Position numbers and translations under genes: made by a program. A stretch of DNA of 10,995 nt from Candidatus Cloacimonadota bacterium (GTDB lineage: Bacteria; Cloacimonadota; Cloacimonadia; Cloacimonadales; Cloacimonadaceae). Positions 1-7,148 of this stretch are shown here, piece after piece; the first letter of the stretch is position 1, and every line of letters starts with the position of its first letter. Below the pieces are notes generated by a model. The model was given only the letters and a program-made list of their open reading frames with translations, was not told the origin of the DNA and did no database searches. The stretch covers positions 1 to 10,995 of the forward strand of contig JAQUJJ010000117.1 in the NCBI GenBank assembly GCA_028681035.1. Reading direction: 5' to 3'.

Positions 1-1
1 A

Positions 2-985
2 TATCTTAGGTTTACAGGCTTGCCCAGACAGGCGACTATAGACTTGGTAGATTTAGATAGCTGCTATGTAAACCTGATGCTAATTAAACGCTCTCCAGCA
101 ACTGCCACCAAGCTTAAGCTGCGTTTGTACAAGATAAATAGAGCCTGGACAGATACCCTTTCTCTTATGGACAACATGGAATACATTTCGAATTCGGAAA
201 CTGAAGTGCCAGATTCGGTATCCATTTTCGGTAAAGAAGTGAAACTCAAGCTTCCGCCCGATGTGGTACAAAACTGGGAAACCAATGCAGACAGCACCGG
301 CTTTAACATTGCCGTGAAGGTAGTAGCTAATGGATTTATCGAGTTCAGGTCTGCTGAGAGTAGCGTTGGAGCAGAGCTTAATTTAAAATACAAAAAAGTA
401 GATGGGACTGCATACCAAGTATTTAATACTACGGTGCTTAAGGATAGTTATACGATTACCGATAATCAGGAACTCGTTTCCACAGCTTGGAAGATTAATA
501 ATCCCAAAGCTACGCGTATGTTCCTAAAATGGGTGCCTAACAACTCCCTGTTTAAAGATAATGATGGAAATCAGATGAGCACACTTGATATCAAGCGTCT
601 AACAGTGAACCGTGCAGTGGTGGTGCTGCATGCCAAGACAAACCCCTATTACATTGGTGGTAGTTCATTCAGTTTGTTTCCCTTTAATCTCACCAGAGAG
701 GATATTAGCATCACAAGTCCGCCTTTAATTGCAGATTATCAAGTGATAAGCCTAACGCCTTTCAGTACTGGTACGCTTGTAGGAGATAGCCTAGAGATTG
801 ATGTTACTCCCATGGTGCAAGCCTATATTTCGGGTGAAAAGCCAGCAAATGGCTTTACTATTCAATCCACACAGGAAAGACAAAGCTATGGTGATCTTGA
901 GTTTTATGATTTTAGTGCTGCCACTCCTGCCGCTAAGAAACCTTATGTTCGGATAACCTACACCCCCCCTTATTTGAAACAATGA
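2..985 (+). CDS. Beta-rich, DNRLRE-like secreted or surface protein (5' partial)
   Basis: The reading frame is open to the left edge (from base 2), so the true start, and any signal peptide, lies outside the window. The TTG at 20 is the first start-type codon in frame but there is no reason to treat it as the real start. The visible 327 residues alternate hydrophobic and polar positions, as in beta-sandwich proteins. Two lobes look similar: an early one (LKLRLYKINRAWTDT) and a late one (EIDVTPMVQAYISGEKPANG, about bases 793-852) followed by a GDLEFYDF strand and a final PYVRITYT strand. The pattern 'DVT..VQ.......NGF.I' resembles DNRLRE-type modules of surface proteins, which is family recall. 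No catalytic motif is seen. The stop overlaps the next ATG by 4 bases (ATGA), so it is probably co-transcribed with the chaperones downstream, which may help it fold. Function is unknown. Confidence 0.75.
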   Translation, partial: YLRFTGLPRQATIDLVDLDSCYVNLMLIKRSPATATKLKLRLYKINRAWTDTLSLMDNMEYISNSETEVPDSVSIFGKEVKLKLPPDVVQNWETNADSTGFNIAVKVVANGFIEFRSAESSVGAELNLKYKKVDGTAYQVFNTTVLKDSYTITDNQELVSTAWKINNPKATRMFLKWVPNNSLFKDNDGNQMSTLDIKRLTVNRAVVVLHAKTNPYYIGGSSFSLFPFNLTREDISITSPPLIADYQVISLTPFSTGTLVGDSLEIDVTPMVQAYISGEKPANGFTIQSTQERQSYGDLEFYDFSAATPAAKKPYVRITYTPPYLKQ

Positions 986-1785
986 GATATCGTATTGCCC
1001 TAATTATACTGCTTGCCATCAGCTTGGCAGCGTGTAATAAAAAGGAAGAAAAAGGCATAGCTCTGGCGCAGGTGGGTGATGAAGTGTTATACTTGGAAAA
1101 CTTTAAAGCTACCTTTGGTGTGGCAGAATGGGATGCTTTATCGGCAGACCAGCGCAAGAAGTATATCGAGGACTGGGTAAATCTTACCATTATGGCAAGA
1201 TATGCCGATGAGAACAAGGTGGATAAGGATATTGCGGTAAAACAGCGTATTCTCTATGCAGCCAAGAAAGTGAAAGCAAATGCCCTAATCTCCCAAAGAC
1301 TGGCAGAAATACAGGTTTCCGAAGACCAATTGTTTAATTACTTCCGCATTCATCAGGCGGAGTTTCAGAAAACAGCATCAGAATACAGTGTGCAACGCAT
1401 TGCCTTGGAAGACAAGATAAACGCAGAGAAAGTATTGGGTCAGGTTTCCCAGGGTATGAACTTTAATGAAGCGGTGCAACGTTATTCCAAAGAGGAGCTG
1501 AAGGCTAAAAATGGTATGATGGGCTTTGTCTCGGCAGCCGGAGCGGACAGCATATTCTGGTTGGCGGCACGTAATATAGATGAAAAAGCTTATGGAATTG
1601 TAAGTCAGAACCAACTTTGGTTCGTTTTTCGCATAGCAGATAAAAGGGATACTGCCAAGGAAGCTAATTTCGAGGACTATCGAGCTGATATCAAACGCAA
1701 GATAATCTTGGAAAAGCAAGACCAGGTGTATCAAGACCTGTTGAAAGAAATCAAAACCCGCATGGATAAGATATATTATTACTAA
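982..1785 (+). CDS. Lipoprotein with SurA/PrsA-like fold and degenerate parvulin domain
   Basis: This 267-residue protein begins with a lipoprotein signal peptide: Arg residues at 2 and 4, a hydrophobic stretch, and lipobox LAAC with the lipidated Cys at 18. After it comes the motif 'ALAQVGDEVLYLENF' (about 27-41), the usual start of SurA/PrsA/PpiD N-terminal domains, then a helical segment (about 55-125). Residues about 133-220 have the layout of a PpiC/parvulin rotamase (FNEAVQRYSKEELKAKNG, then GFVSAAG and a final FRIADKRD strand). The usual GG-D-LG and FGYHII signatures are not clear, so isomerase activity may be lost and a holdase role is more likely. The C-terminus is a charged helix. 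It starts inside the stop of the upstream gene with no clear Shine-Dalgarno site and is followed 13 bases later by surA. Most likely a membrane-anchored periplasmic chaperone for envelope proteins. Confidence 0.8.
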   Translation: MRYRIALIILLAISLAACNKKEEKGIALAQVGDEVLYLENFKATFGVAEWDALSADQRKKYIEDWVNLTIMARYADENKVDKDIAVKQRILYAAKKVKANALISQRLAEIQVSEDQLFNYFRIHQAEFQKTASEYSVQRIALEDKINAEKVLGQVSQGMNFNEAVQRYSKEELKAKNGMMGFVSAAGADSIFWLAARNIDEKAYGIVSQNQLWFVFRIADKRDTAKEANFEDYRADIKRKIILEKQDQVYQDLLKEIKTRMDKIYYY

Positions 1786-1791
1786 GAAGGA
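1784..1791 (+). promoter_or_regulatory. Shine-Dalgarno site of surA
   Basis: AAGAAGGA lies 7 bases before the ATG at 1799 and overlaps the stop codon of the upstream lipoprotein gene. It is one of the strongest ribosome sites in the block and fixes the surA start. Confidence 0.7.
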
Positions 1792-1798
1792 TTATAGC

Positions 1799-3055
1799 AT
1801 GAGAAAAGCCCTTGTTGTGCTTCTGCTGCTTATCGCAGTAATAGCTGCCAATGCAGAAGTAATCGATAGAATAGTAGCCAAAGTAGGAACGGATGTTATC
1901 CTACTATCAGACTTGCAGAAACAACTGGCACAGATGCAGAGTGCACAGATGTTAATGCCTGATACAGACCCGCGTAGTGTACTTAGTGAGATGATTGAAC
2001 AGCGGCTGATGATTCAAAAAGCCAAAGACCTTAACATAAAGATTGATGAATCCCGCGTGAAAGGTAGTGCTGAACGATATCTAAAACAAATCAAAAGCCG
2101 TTATCCTTCCGAACAGGATTTCATAAGTGACCTTAAAAGAAGCAAGCTTACCGAATCCGACCTGCTAAAGTACTATACAGATATGCTTACCGAAAGTGCT
2201 CTTACCGAGCAATTGGTAAATAAGTACATCTCTTCCAAGGTGAATGTTAGCGAAAAAGAGATGCAAGCTTTCTACACTGCTACCAAGGATACCCTTGCTG
2301 TGAAACCAGTTTCCTGGAAACTGGGCATGATTATGAGTGAAGTGAGTGTCGGCGATGAAGCTACCTCGCAGAAGGAAAGCGAGATACAGGCTATTTTAGC
2401 AAGACTTAATAATGGCGAGGATTTTGCCACACTTGCTACTACCGAAAGCGATTGCCCCAGCAAGGAAGTAGGTGGAGACCTAGGCTTTTTAAAGAAAGGC
2501 GAAACAGTTAAACCCTTTGAGGATGCTGCATATGCCTTGCAAGTAGGCGAAACAAGTGAGGTGGTGCAAACTCAGTTTGGCTATCACATCATAAAACTGG
2601 AAGAAAAGAACGGAGACGAGCTGCATGTACGCCATATCCTTAAAATGGTATCCGCCACAGATGCCGATACTTTGGCAGCGCGCAGCCTTATGGAAAGCAT
2701 TCGCAGCCGCTATATTGCTGGAGAAAGCTTTGAGTCTCTTGCCCAAGCCTATTCGATGGATAATGAATCCAAGGAAGAAGGTGGGATTATCGGTGAGTTT
2801 GCCGAAGCAGACTTGCCAGATTTGTTTGCCGTGGCAATCATGCAGGTTCCTGTGGGTGAGATATCCCCTGTTATGGAGAATGAGGGAATGCTGTATCTAT
2901 TTGAAAGGTTGGAAGAGTTCCCGCCTCGTATATTCAGCTATGAAGAGGTGAAAGAACAGCTTCAGCAATACATCTTCCGTCAAAAACAAACGGAAGTTTA
3001 CGATAAATGGATAAGTGACCTAAAGAGTGAATCATACGTACAAATAATGATGTAA
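1799..3055 (+). CDS. surA: SurA-type periplasmic chaperone / peptidyl-prolyl isomerase
   Basis: SurA helps outer-membrane and secreted proteins fold in the periplasm, and parvulin domains isomerise X-Pro bonds. The 418-residue product has a signal peptide (about 1-19, ending AANA, cleavage before E20). The SurA N-terminal domain follows: 'VIDRIVAKVGTDVILLSDL' (21-39) and helices to about 165. Parvulin domain 1 spans about 170-270, with EVGGDLGFLKKG (223-234) and FGYHIIKLEE (260-269). Parvulin domain 2 spans about 275-372 with HVRHILKM (276-283), FESLAQAYSMD (311-321) and EEGGIIGEF (326-334). A C-terminal helix (about 380-415) completes the SurA plan, and the length is close to E. coli SurA (about 428). 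A good AAGAAGGA site (1784-1791) lies 7 bases before the ATG. The stop shares one base with the pgpA start. Confidence 0.92.
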   Translation: MRKALVVLLLLIAVIAANAEVIDRIVAKVGTDVILLSDLQKQLAQMQSAQMLMPDTDPRSVLSEMIEQRLMIQKAKDLNIKIDESRVKGSAERYLKQIKSRYPSEQDFISDLKRSKLTESDLLKYYTDMLTESALTEQLVNKYISSKVNVSEKEMQAFYTATKDTLAVKPVSWKLGMIMSEVSVGDEATSQKESEIQAILARLNNGEDFATLATTESDCPSKEVGGDLGFLKKGETVKPFEDAAYALQVGETSEVVQTQFGYHIIKLEEKNGDELHVRHILKMVSATDADTLAARSLMESIRSRYIAGESFESLAQAYSMDNESKEEGGIIGEFAEADLPDLFAVAIMQVPVGEISPVMENEGMLYLFERLEEFPPRIFSYEEVKEQLQQYIFRQKQTEVYDKWISDLKSESYVQIMM

Positions 3056-3543
3056 TGAAAGAAATCAAGCTGAACATCCACACTTTTCTTGCCTCTTTCT
3101 TTGGCATAGGTTTCATGCCGATAATGCCCGGTACATGGGGCTCTGCTGCTGCTTTTGGCTTGTATCTGCTAATTCCTGCTGCTGCTTTTAGTGGCGCAGG
3201 TTTACTTTACACGATTCCCATGTTCCTTGCATTTTGCCTGTTTTCGGTGTATGCATCCACTAAAGCAGAGCTTACTTTGGGGCATGATGCAGGCTCTATC
3301 GTGATAGACGAAGTGTGCGGATATTTTGTGGCGGTGATGTTTTTACCCAAGACTATAATTATTGGCGTGTATGCCTTCATCTTTTTCAGAGTGTTTGATA
3401 TCGCTAAGCCTTTCCCCATATCCCGTTCCCAGAGATTACCCAAGGGCTGGGGCGTAGTTATTGACGATTTATTGGCTGGCTTATTTGCCAATGTGCTAAC
3501 TCAGATTATAATTAGAATCTATCCAAAGTTCTTTGGATTATAG
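3055..3543 (+). CDS. pgpA: Phosphatidylglycerophosphatase A
   Basis: PgpA removes phosphate from phosphatidylglycerophosphate to give phosphatidylglycerol, at the inner membrane. The 162-residue length fits the family. Conserved blocks are visible: PGTWGS (25-30), HDAGSIVIDEVCG (77-89; E. coli PgpA has a similar HD-GSIV-DE block), FRVFDIAKPFPI (111-122) and GWGVVIDDLLAGL (131-143). The Asp and Glu residues in these blocks are the expected metal/phosphate site. Hydrophobic segments near 31-65, 88-112 and 136-153 fit a small integral membrane protein. The ATG overlaps the surA stop by one base (TAATG) and has no clear ribosome site of its own, so translation is probably coupled to surA. The identification rests on several family motifs and is firm. 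Confidence 0.92.
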   Translation: MKEIKLNIHTFLASFFGIGFMPIMPGTWGSAAAFGLYLLIPAAAFSGAGLLYTIPMFLAFCLFSVYASTKAELTLGHDAGSIVIDEVCGYFVAVMFLPKTIIIGVYAFIFFRVFDIAKPFPISRSQRLPKGWGVVIDDLLAGLFANVLTQIIIRIYPKFFGL

Positions 3544-3551
3544 GAGAAAAA

Positions 3552-3896
3552 ATGCAATATATACTATTACAAGCTACCGGTGCCGCACCTGCTGCTACAG
3601 GCGGATTTGGCGGAAGCACCATGATTTTCATGGTTGCCATGTTCGCAATTCTATACTTTCTGATGATCCGTCCTCAGCAAAAGCGTGCTAAAGAGATGCA
3701 AAAAATGCTCGATTCCCTGCAAGTGAATGACAAGGTTATCACTTCTTCCGGTATTTACGGCAGAGTAACATCCTTAAAACCAGATAAAGGCATAGTTGTT
3801 GTGGAAATAGACGATACTAATCACATTAAAGTGGAATTCCAGAAAAGTGCCATTGTTACCATTCTAAACCTCACGGAGAATCCTGTTGTAAAATGA
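3552..3896 (+). CDS. yajC: Sec translocon accessory protein YajC
   Basis: YajC associates with SecD and SecF at the Sec translocon in the inner membrane. The 114-residue protein has the usual plan: a short Ala/Gly-rich N-terminus (8-22), one membrane helix (about 23-39, IFMVAMFAILYFLMI), then the signature IRPQQKRAKEMQKML (39-53) and a small beta-rich cytoplasmic domain (VNDKVITSSGIYGRVTSL, about 58-75). AGGAGA (3542-3547) sits just before the ATG and overlaps the pgpA stop. secD and secF, which often follow yajC, are absent here; peptide deformylase follows instead, with a 4-base ATGA overlap. Confidence 0.95.
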   Translation: MQYILLQATGAAPAATGGFGGSTMIFMVAMFAILYFLMIRPQQKRAKEMQKMLDSLQVNDKVITSSGIYGRVTSLKPDKGIVVVEIDDTNHIKVEFQKSAIVTILNLTENPVVK

Positions 3897-4450
3897 AACC
3901 CAGGCTTTTACCCGTCCGCCTCTATGGCGATACCATCTTACGAACCAAGCTTACCGAGTGTGATGTAAACGATCCTGCCTTACAGGAGCTTATTCCCGAT
4001 CTCATTTATACTATGTATGAGCGAGACGGGGTGGGCTTAGCATCCAATCAGATAGGTTCTCATTTTCGCGTGTTTGTTATCGATCCCGATTGGGCACGAG
4101 AGGATGCAGAACCCAATCCCATTGTGATGATAAACCCTGTGATAGAAACCCGCGAAGGGGAAGTAATGAATGAAGAAGGCTGTATAAGCCTTCCCGGCAT
4201 CTTTGCCAATGTTCACCGAGCAGTAAAGATTAGCTATTCATATTCAGACCCTGAAGGGAACAGGATTCAGGATACCACCGAAGGCTTTAAAGCCGTGGTT
4301 ATTCAGCATGAATACGACCATCTGGAAGGCATTGTTTTCACTGATAGAGTGGGAACCCTCACCAAGCTAAAACTCAAGCGTAAGCTAAACGAATTGGCTG
4401 CACAAGCAGTTGATGGGGTAAACATAATGGAAGGTTTTGCGGATGATTAA
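3893..4450 (+). CDS. def: Peptide deformylase
   Basis: This enzyme removes the formyl group from the N-terminal formyl-methionine of new proteins at the ribosome, using a metal (Fe2+ in vivo in many species). All three family motifs are present in the 185-residue product: GVGLASNQIG (46-55), EEGCISLPG (94-102) and QHEYDHLEG (138-146). Cys97, His139 and His143 are the expected metal ligands, Glu140 the catalytic base and Gln53 the oxyanion residue. In motif 1 the common second Ala is Ser (LASNQ), a tolerated change. The gene starts within the yajC stop (ATGA) and overlaps fmt at its 3' end. The def-fmt pairing is very common and links removal of the formyl group with its addition. Confidence 0.96.
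   Translation: MKPRLLPVRLYGDTILRTKLTECDVNDPALQELIPDLIYTMYERDGVGLASNQIGSHFRVFVIDPDWAREDAEPNPIVMINPVIETREGEVMNEEGCISLPGIFANVHRAVKISYSYSDPEGNRIQDTTEGFKAVVIQHEYDHLEGIVFTDRVGTLTKLKLKRKLNELAAQAVDGVNIMEGFADD
4429..4434 (+). promoter_or_regulatory. Shine-Dalgarno site that decides the fmt start
   Basis: GGAAGG lies inside the 3' end of def. Its spacing is 8 bases to the ATG at 4443 but only 2 bases to the upstream TTG at 4437, so it supports ATG 4443 as the fmt start. Confidence 0.6.
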
Positions 4451-5381
4451 AAGCGTGTTTATTGGTTCATCAGCCTACGGTTTGCCAGCACTGGATTTTA
4501 TGTGCAAAAATGGTATAACTCCACAGGTGGTGATTAGCCAACCAGATAAACCCGCAGGAAGAAACCTGAAAAGCGTTCCCACACCCATATCTTCATACGC
4601 CATTGCCCATGAGCTTAACTTACTGACCCCGGATAACATCAACGATGATAGCTGCTACAGTCTTATTGCCTCTTCCAAGCCGGATATTATTATCACTGCC
4701 TCATACGGCGGCTATATCGGCAAGGAATTGCGCCGCGTTGCACGATACAAATCCATCAATCTCCATCCCTCACTGTTACCCAAATATCGTGGTGCCAGTC
4801 CCATACAAAGTGCGTTACTAAATGGCGAAACAGTTACCGGAACTACTATCTACCGCCTGATAGCCGCTCTCGATGCGGGACCCATCATCAACCAGCAAAG
4901 CTTGGATATAAAACCAAACGAGAATTACAGCAGTTTGCATGATAGATTGGCAGAGCAGGCGGCAACCATGCTGTTAGAGCTGTTGCAAGAGCTGGATAAT
5001 ATTAAAGCATTAGAGGTAGCCCAAGTGCAGGCGCAAGCGAGTTGGTGTCCCAAGATAGATAGCTCTTTATGCCAAATATCTTGGAACTTACCAGCCGAAA
5101 CTGTAAATAACAAAATAAGAGCTTTTTCTTACCATCCCGGAGCTTGGTGTTATTTCCGTAAAACCAAGCTCAAAATTCTTCAGGCAGAGCCAATCGACCA
5201 AACACCGGAAGGGCTTTGCGGCAATATTGCCAAAATCATTAAAAACATCGGTTTTACCGTCAACTGCAAGGATAGGCAACTGCTTATCCGCCAAGTGCAG
5301 GCAGAAGGTAAGAAGATTATGGATGCCGCTGCATTTGCCAACGGTGCCCGTCTGAATACCGATGAAGAACTTTGGATGTGA
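4443..5381 (+). CDS. fmt: Methionyl-tRNA formyltransferase
   Basis: Fmt transfers a formyl group from 10-formyltetrahydrofolate to methionyl-tRNA(fMet), giving the initiator tRNA. The product (312 residues from the ATG) begins with the Rossmann-type strand IKSVFIGSSAYGLPAL. It then has QPDKPAGRNLK (33-43), the folate-binding and catalytic segment SINLHPSLLPKYRGASPIQ (104-122; Asn106 and His108), and ALDAGPI (142-148; Asp144). These three catalytic residues are the ones expected for the family. The C-terminal OB-like tRNA-binding domain (about 205-305) includes FSYHPGAWCYFRKTKLKILQ. An in-frame TTG at 4437 could add two residues, but the ATG is better placed behind GGAAGG. The gene overlaps def by 8 bases and the DUF116 gene follows at once, perhaps with a GTGA overlap. 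Confidence 0.95.
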   Translation: MIKSVFIGSSAYGLPALDFMCKNGITPQVVISQPDKPAGRNLKSVPTPISSYAIAHELNLLTPDNINDDSCYSLIASSKPDIIITASYGGYIGKELRRVARYKSINLHPSLLPKYRGASPIQSALLNGETVTGTTIYRLIAALDAGPIINQQSLDIKPNENYSSLHDRLAEQAATMLLELLQELDNIKALEVAQVQAQASWCPKIDSSLCQISWNLPAETVNNKIRAFSYHPGAWCYFRKTKLKILQAEPIDQTPEGLCGNIAKIIKNIGFTVNCKDRQLLIRQVQAEGKKIMDAAAFANGARLNTDEELWM

Positions 5382-5386
5382 CAAAA

Positions 5387-6136
5387 ATGAAAGAACATTA
5401 TCTTGCCGTAATTAAATTCCCCATGCTAGTAAGCTTATCGCTGATTATACTAAACGTGGTTTTCTTTTCTCTGGCTTTAAGTAACTACCATAGTTTGGGA
5501 TTATCTCCCTTGGAGACTTTATTATACACTCTTTTGTTTATAGTACTAACGATATTGGTAAGCACTTGGATATTGATATTGATGAGCACCCATCAAAAAA
5601 TCAAACCACAAGGCTTAAGGTTATACACCACTTGGATGTTGTTCCATATCTATTTCTATCTTGCCAAGTGGCTGGGAAAGGTATTTTTGGAAAAGAAAAG
5701 CACCTTGCAGGAATCTTTTCTAAACTTTAACAACGAGATTATCCTCAGCAATTTTTCGGGCATACACAGCAAGAACATCCTTGTATTGCTCCCTCACTGC
5801 TTACAGAAATCCGATTGCAAGATTCGCATCACTAGCGATATTGTTGAATGTGCCGAGTGCGGTGCCTGCGACATTGCTAAAATCAAAGGCATCATGAATA
5901 AATACAAAGTACGTGCTGCGGTGGCAACTGGTGGCTCGTTGGCTCGCAAGCTTATTTTGGATAGCCGTCCTGATGTGGTTATCGCTGTTGCTTGTCATCG
6001 TGACCTTACCGAGGGTGTACGTGATAGCTGGCGTTTCCCTGTGTATGCGGTGCTTAATGAGCGACCCAATGGTCCATGCTTTGAAACCAAGGTTAGCGTT
6101 TCTACTATAGAATTTGCCATCAAGAAGTTCATATAA
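5387..6136 (+). CDS. Membrane protein with Cys-rich DUF116 domain
   Basis: About 249 residues from ATG 5387. Two membrane helices lie near residues 12-33 and 44-67. The cytoplasmic part has the DUF116 pattern: VLLPHCLQ (132-139), then an ECAECGAC segment (154-161) giving a CxxCxxC array at Cys155, 158 and 161, VATGGSLARK (179-188), VIAVACHRDLTEG (198-210) and VLNERPNGPCFET (222-234). With Cys138, 144, 203 and 231 there are seven Cys in all, suggesting a metal or Fe-S site (inference). DUF116 has no settled function that I know of, though I recall it next to def/fmt in other bacteria. The start is uncertain: GTG 5378 would give a GTGA overlap with the fmt stop, TTG 5372 is also open, and no strong ribosome site separates them. 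The stop is 12 bases before the protease gene. Confidence 0.85.
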   Translation: MKEHYLAVIKFPMLVSLSLIILNVVFFSLALSNYHSLGLSPLETLLYTLLFIVLTILVSTWILILMSTHQKIKPQGLRLYTTWMLFHIYFYLAKWLGKVFLEKKSTLQESFLNFNNEIILSNFSGIHSKNILVLLPHCLQKSDCKIRITSDIVECAECGACDIAKIKGIMNKYKVRAAVATGGSLARKLILDSRPDVVIAVACHRDLTEGVRDSWRFPVYAVLNERPNGPCFETKVSVSTIEFAIKKFI

Positions 6137-6137
6137 T

Positions 6138-6145
6138 GAGGTGAT
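6138..6145 (+). promoter_or_regulatory. Shine-Dalgarno site of the HtrA-like gene
   Basis: GAGGTGAT lies 3 bases before the ATG at 6149 if the whole match is counted, and its AGGTG core is 5 bases away. It sits in the 12-base gap after the DUF116 stop and supports this start. Confidence 0.65.
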
Positions 6146-6148
6146 ATT

Positions 6149-6982
6149 ATGAAATTCGGATGCTTTGGATTAGTACTCCTTATTCTGCTTAACACCGGCA
6201 TAACATTAGTCCTGATTAATCACTTTAGTGACAGACCTACCAATATAAAAGACATGTTTACCGAGAACCAATCGCCAAGCAAAAAGGCAGATATGGTATC
6301 GCGTGAAAATTCCATTACCAGAGCCGCCAGCATGGTGGAACCCGCCGTGGTAAGCGTGAACGTGATGAAAACAGAAATTGTGAGAGCCGCTAATCCCTTT
6401 GGTTTTGGTTTCTTCGATTTCTTTGGCACCACCCCTATGCAAAGACAGGTGCAATCCATTGGCAGCGGAGTAATCTACGATCCTTCCGGCTACATTGTAA
6501 CCAATGCCCATGTGGTAAGCGGAGCCTCTAGAATTAAAGTTGTGTTGCCCGATAAACGTGAGTTTGATGCGGGTATCATCGGGATAGACCAAACCCACGA
6601 TATTGCTAAGATTAAGATTAGCGGAAACAAGCTTCCCTATGCCAAATTGGGTAATTCCAGCGATCTTATTATTGGCGAGTGGTCTATTGCCTTGGGTAAT
6701 CCCTATGGCTTCCTGATGAACGATTCCAAGCCCAGTGTCTCGGTGGGGGTAATCTCCGCCTTAAATCGTTCTTTTGCACCCCGCGCCGATAAACACGTTT
6801 ATCAAAACATGATTCAGACTGATGCAGCCGTTAATCCCGGCAACAGCGGCGGTCCTCTGGCGAATATAAACGGCGAAGTAATTGGCATAAACACCTTTAT
6901 TTTTTCCGAAAACGGTGGTAATGTGGGGATTGGTTTTGCCATTCCTGCCAACACTGTAAAAGCCATTTTGGCACAAATGTAA
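6149..6982 (+). CDS. HtrA/DegS-like serine protease lacking a PDZ domain
   Basis: Trypsin-like (S1C) envelope protease, probably anchored in the inner membrane and facing the periplasm, where relatives cut misfolded proteins or stress-signal proteins. The 277-residue product has an N-terminal hydrophobic helix (about 4-24) and a linker, then the protease core from about 54. The catalytic triad is visible: His121 in GYIVTNAHVV, Asp151 in THDIAKIKI and Ser233 in NPGNSGGPL. The core ends with the typical GIGFAIPANTVKAILAQM, and the stop follows at once. In HtrA, DegP and DegS a linker (often RGYLG) and one or two PDZ domains start here, so this protein is about 80-100 residues short of DegS. No PDZ-like coding is seen downstream in the same frame. 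It could be a natural PDZ-less form or a loss at the repeat-rich spacer. Last gene of the block. Confidence 0.9.
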   Translation: MKFGCFGLVLLILLNTGITLVLINHFSDRPTNIKDMFTENQSPSKKADMVSRENSITRAASMVEPAVVSVNVMKTEIVRAANPFGFGFFDFFGTTPMQRQVQSIGSGVIYDPSGYIVTNAHVVSGASRIKVVLPDKREFDAGIIGIDQTHDIAKIKISGNKLPYAKLGNSSDLIIGEWSIALGNPYGFLMNDSKPSVSVGVISALNRSFAPRADKHVYQNMIQTDAAVNPGNSGGPLANINGEVIGINTFIFSENGGNVGIGFAIPANTVKAILAQM

Positions 6983-7027
6983 GACCCAAAATCACTTAGC
7001 CCGCCCTTGCATATCCGAACCTGGATA

Positions 7028-7039
7028 GAACACGGATTG
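7028..7039 (+). repeat. 12-bp match to the arm of the 9903-10067 inverted repeat
   Basis: GAACACGGATTG here is identical to 9908-9919 in the left arm of the inverted repeat and, in reverse complement, to the right arm. A 12-base exact match between two intergenic spacers 2.9 kb apart suggests a truncated copy of the same dispersed repeat. Confidence 0.5.
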
Positions 7040-7070
7040 AAGGGGGTTTGATCGTGATTCAACCCGATGA

Positions 7071-7092
7071 GATCCCGATCGGATCCCGATCG
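7071..7092. repeat. Tandem 11-bp repeat, two perfect units, in a repeat-rich spacer
   Basis: GATCCCGATCG occurs twice back to back (7071-7081 and 7082-7092). Degenerate CCGAT or ATCGG units flank it (AACCCGATGA at 7061-7070 and GCCATCGG ending near 7104), keeping roughly an 11-base period. Each unit carries the palindrome CCGATCGG across its junction. It lies between the protease gene and the 906-residue secreted protein. Role unknown: a protein-binding array, or debris of a dispersed intergenic repeat. Confidence 0.7.
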
Positions 7093-7148
7093 GCTCGCCA
7101 TCGGATAAGCAAGGAAACTGCTAGTAAACTATAAGAATGAGATAAACA

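Noticed and set aside
7044..7065. Possible hairpin (GGGTT(T)GA paired with TCAACCC) after the protease gene, as a terminator.
   Set aside because: The stem is 7 pairs with a bulged T and has no following T-run; it is too weak to call.
7125..7141. TATAAG and AAACTATAAGAATG as a -10 box for the metallophosphatase gene.
   Set aside because: No matching -35 element at the right distance, and the leader would be only a few bases. The promoter rules of this lineage are unknown to me.
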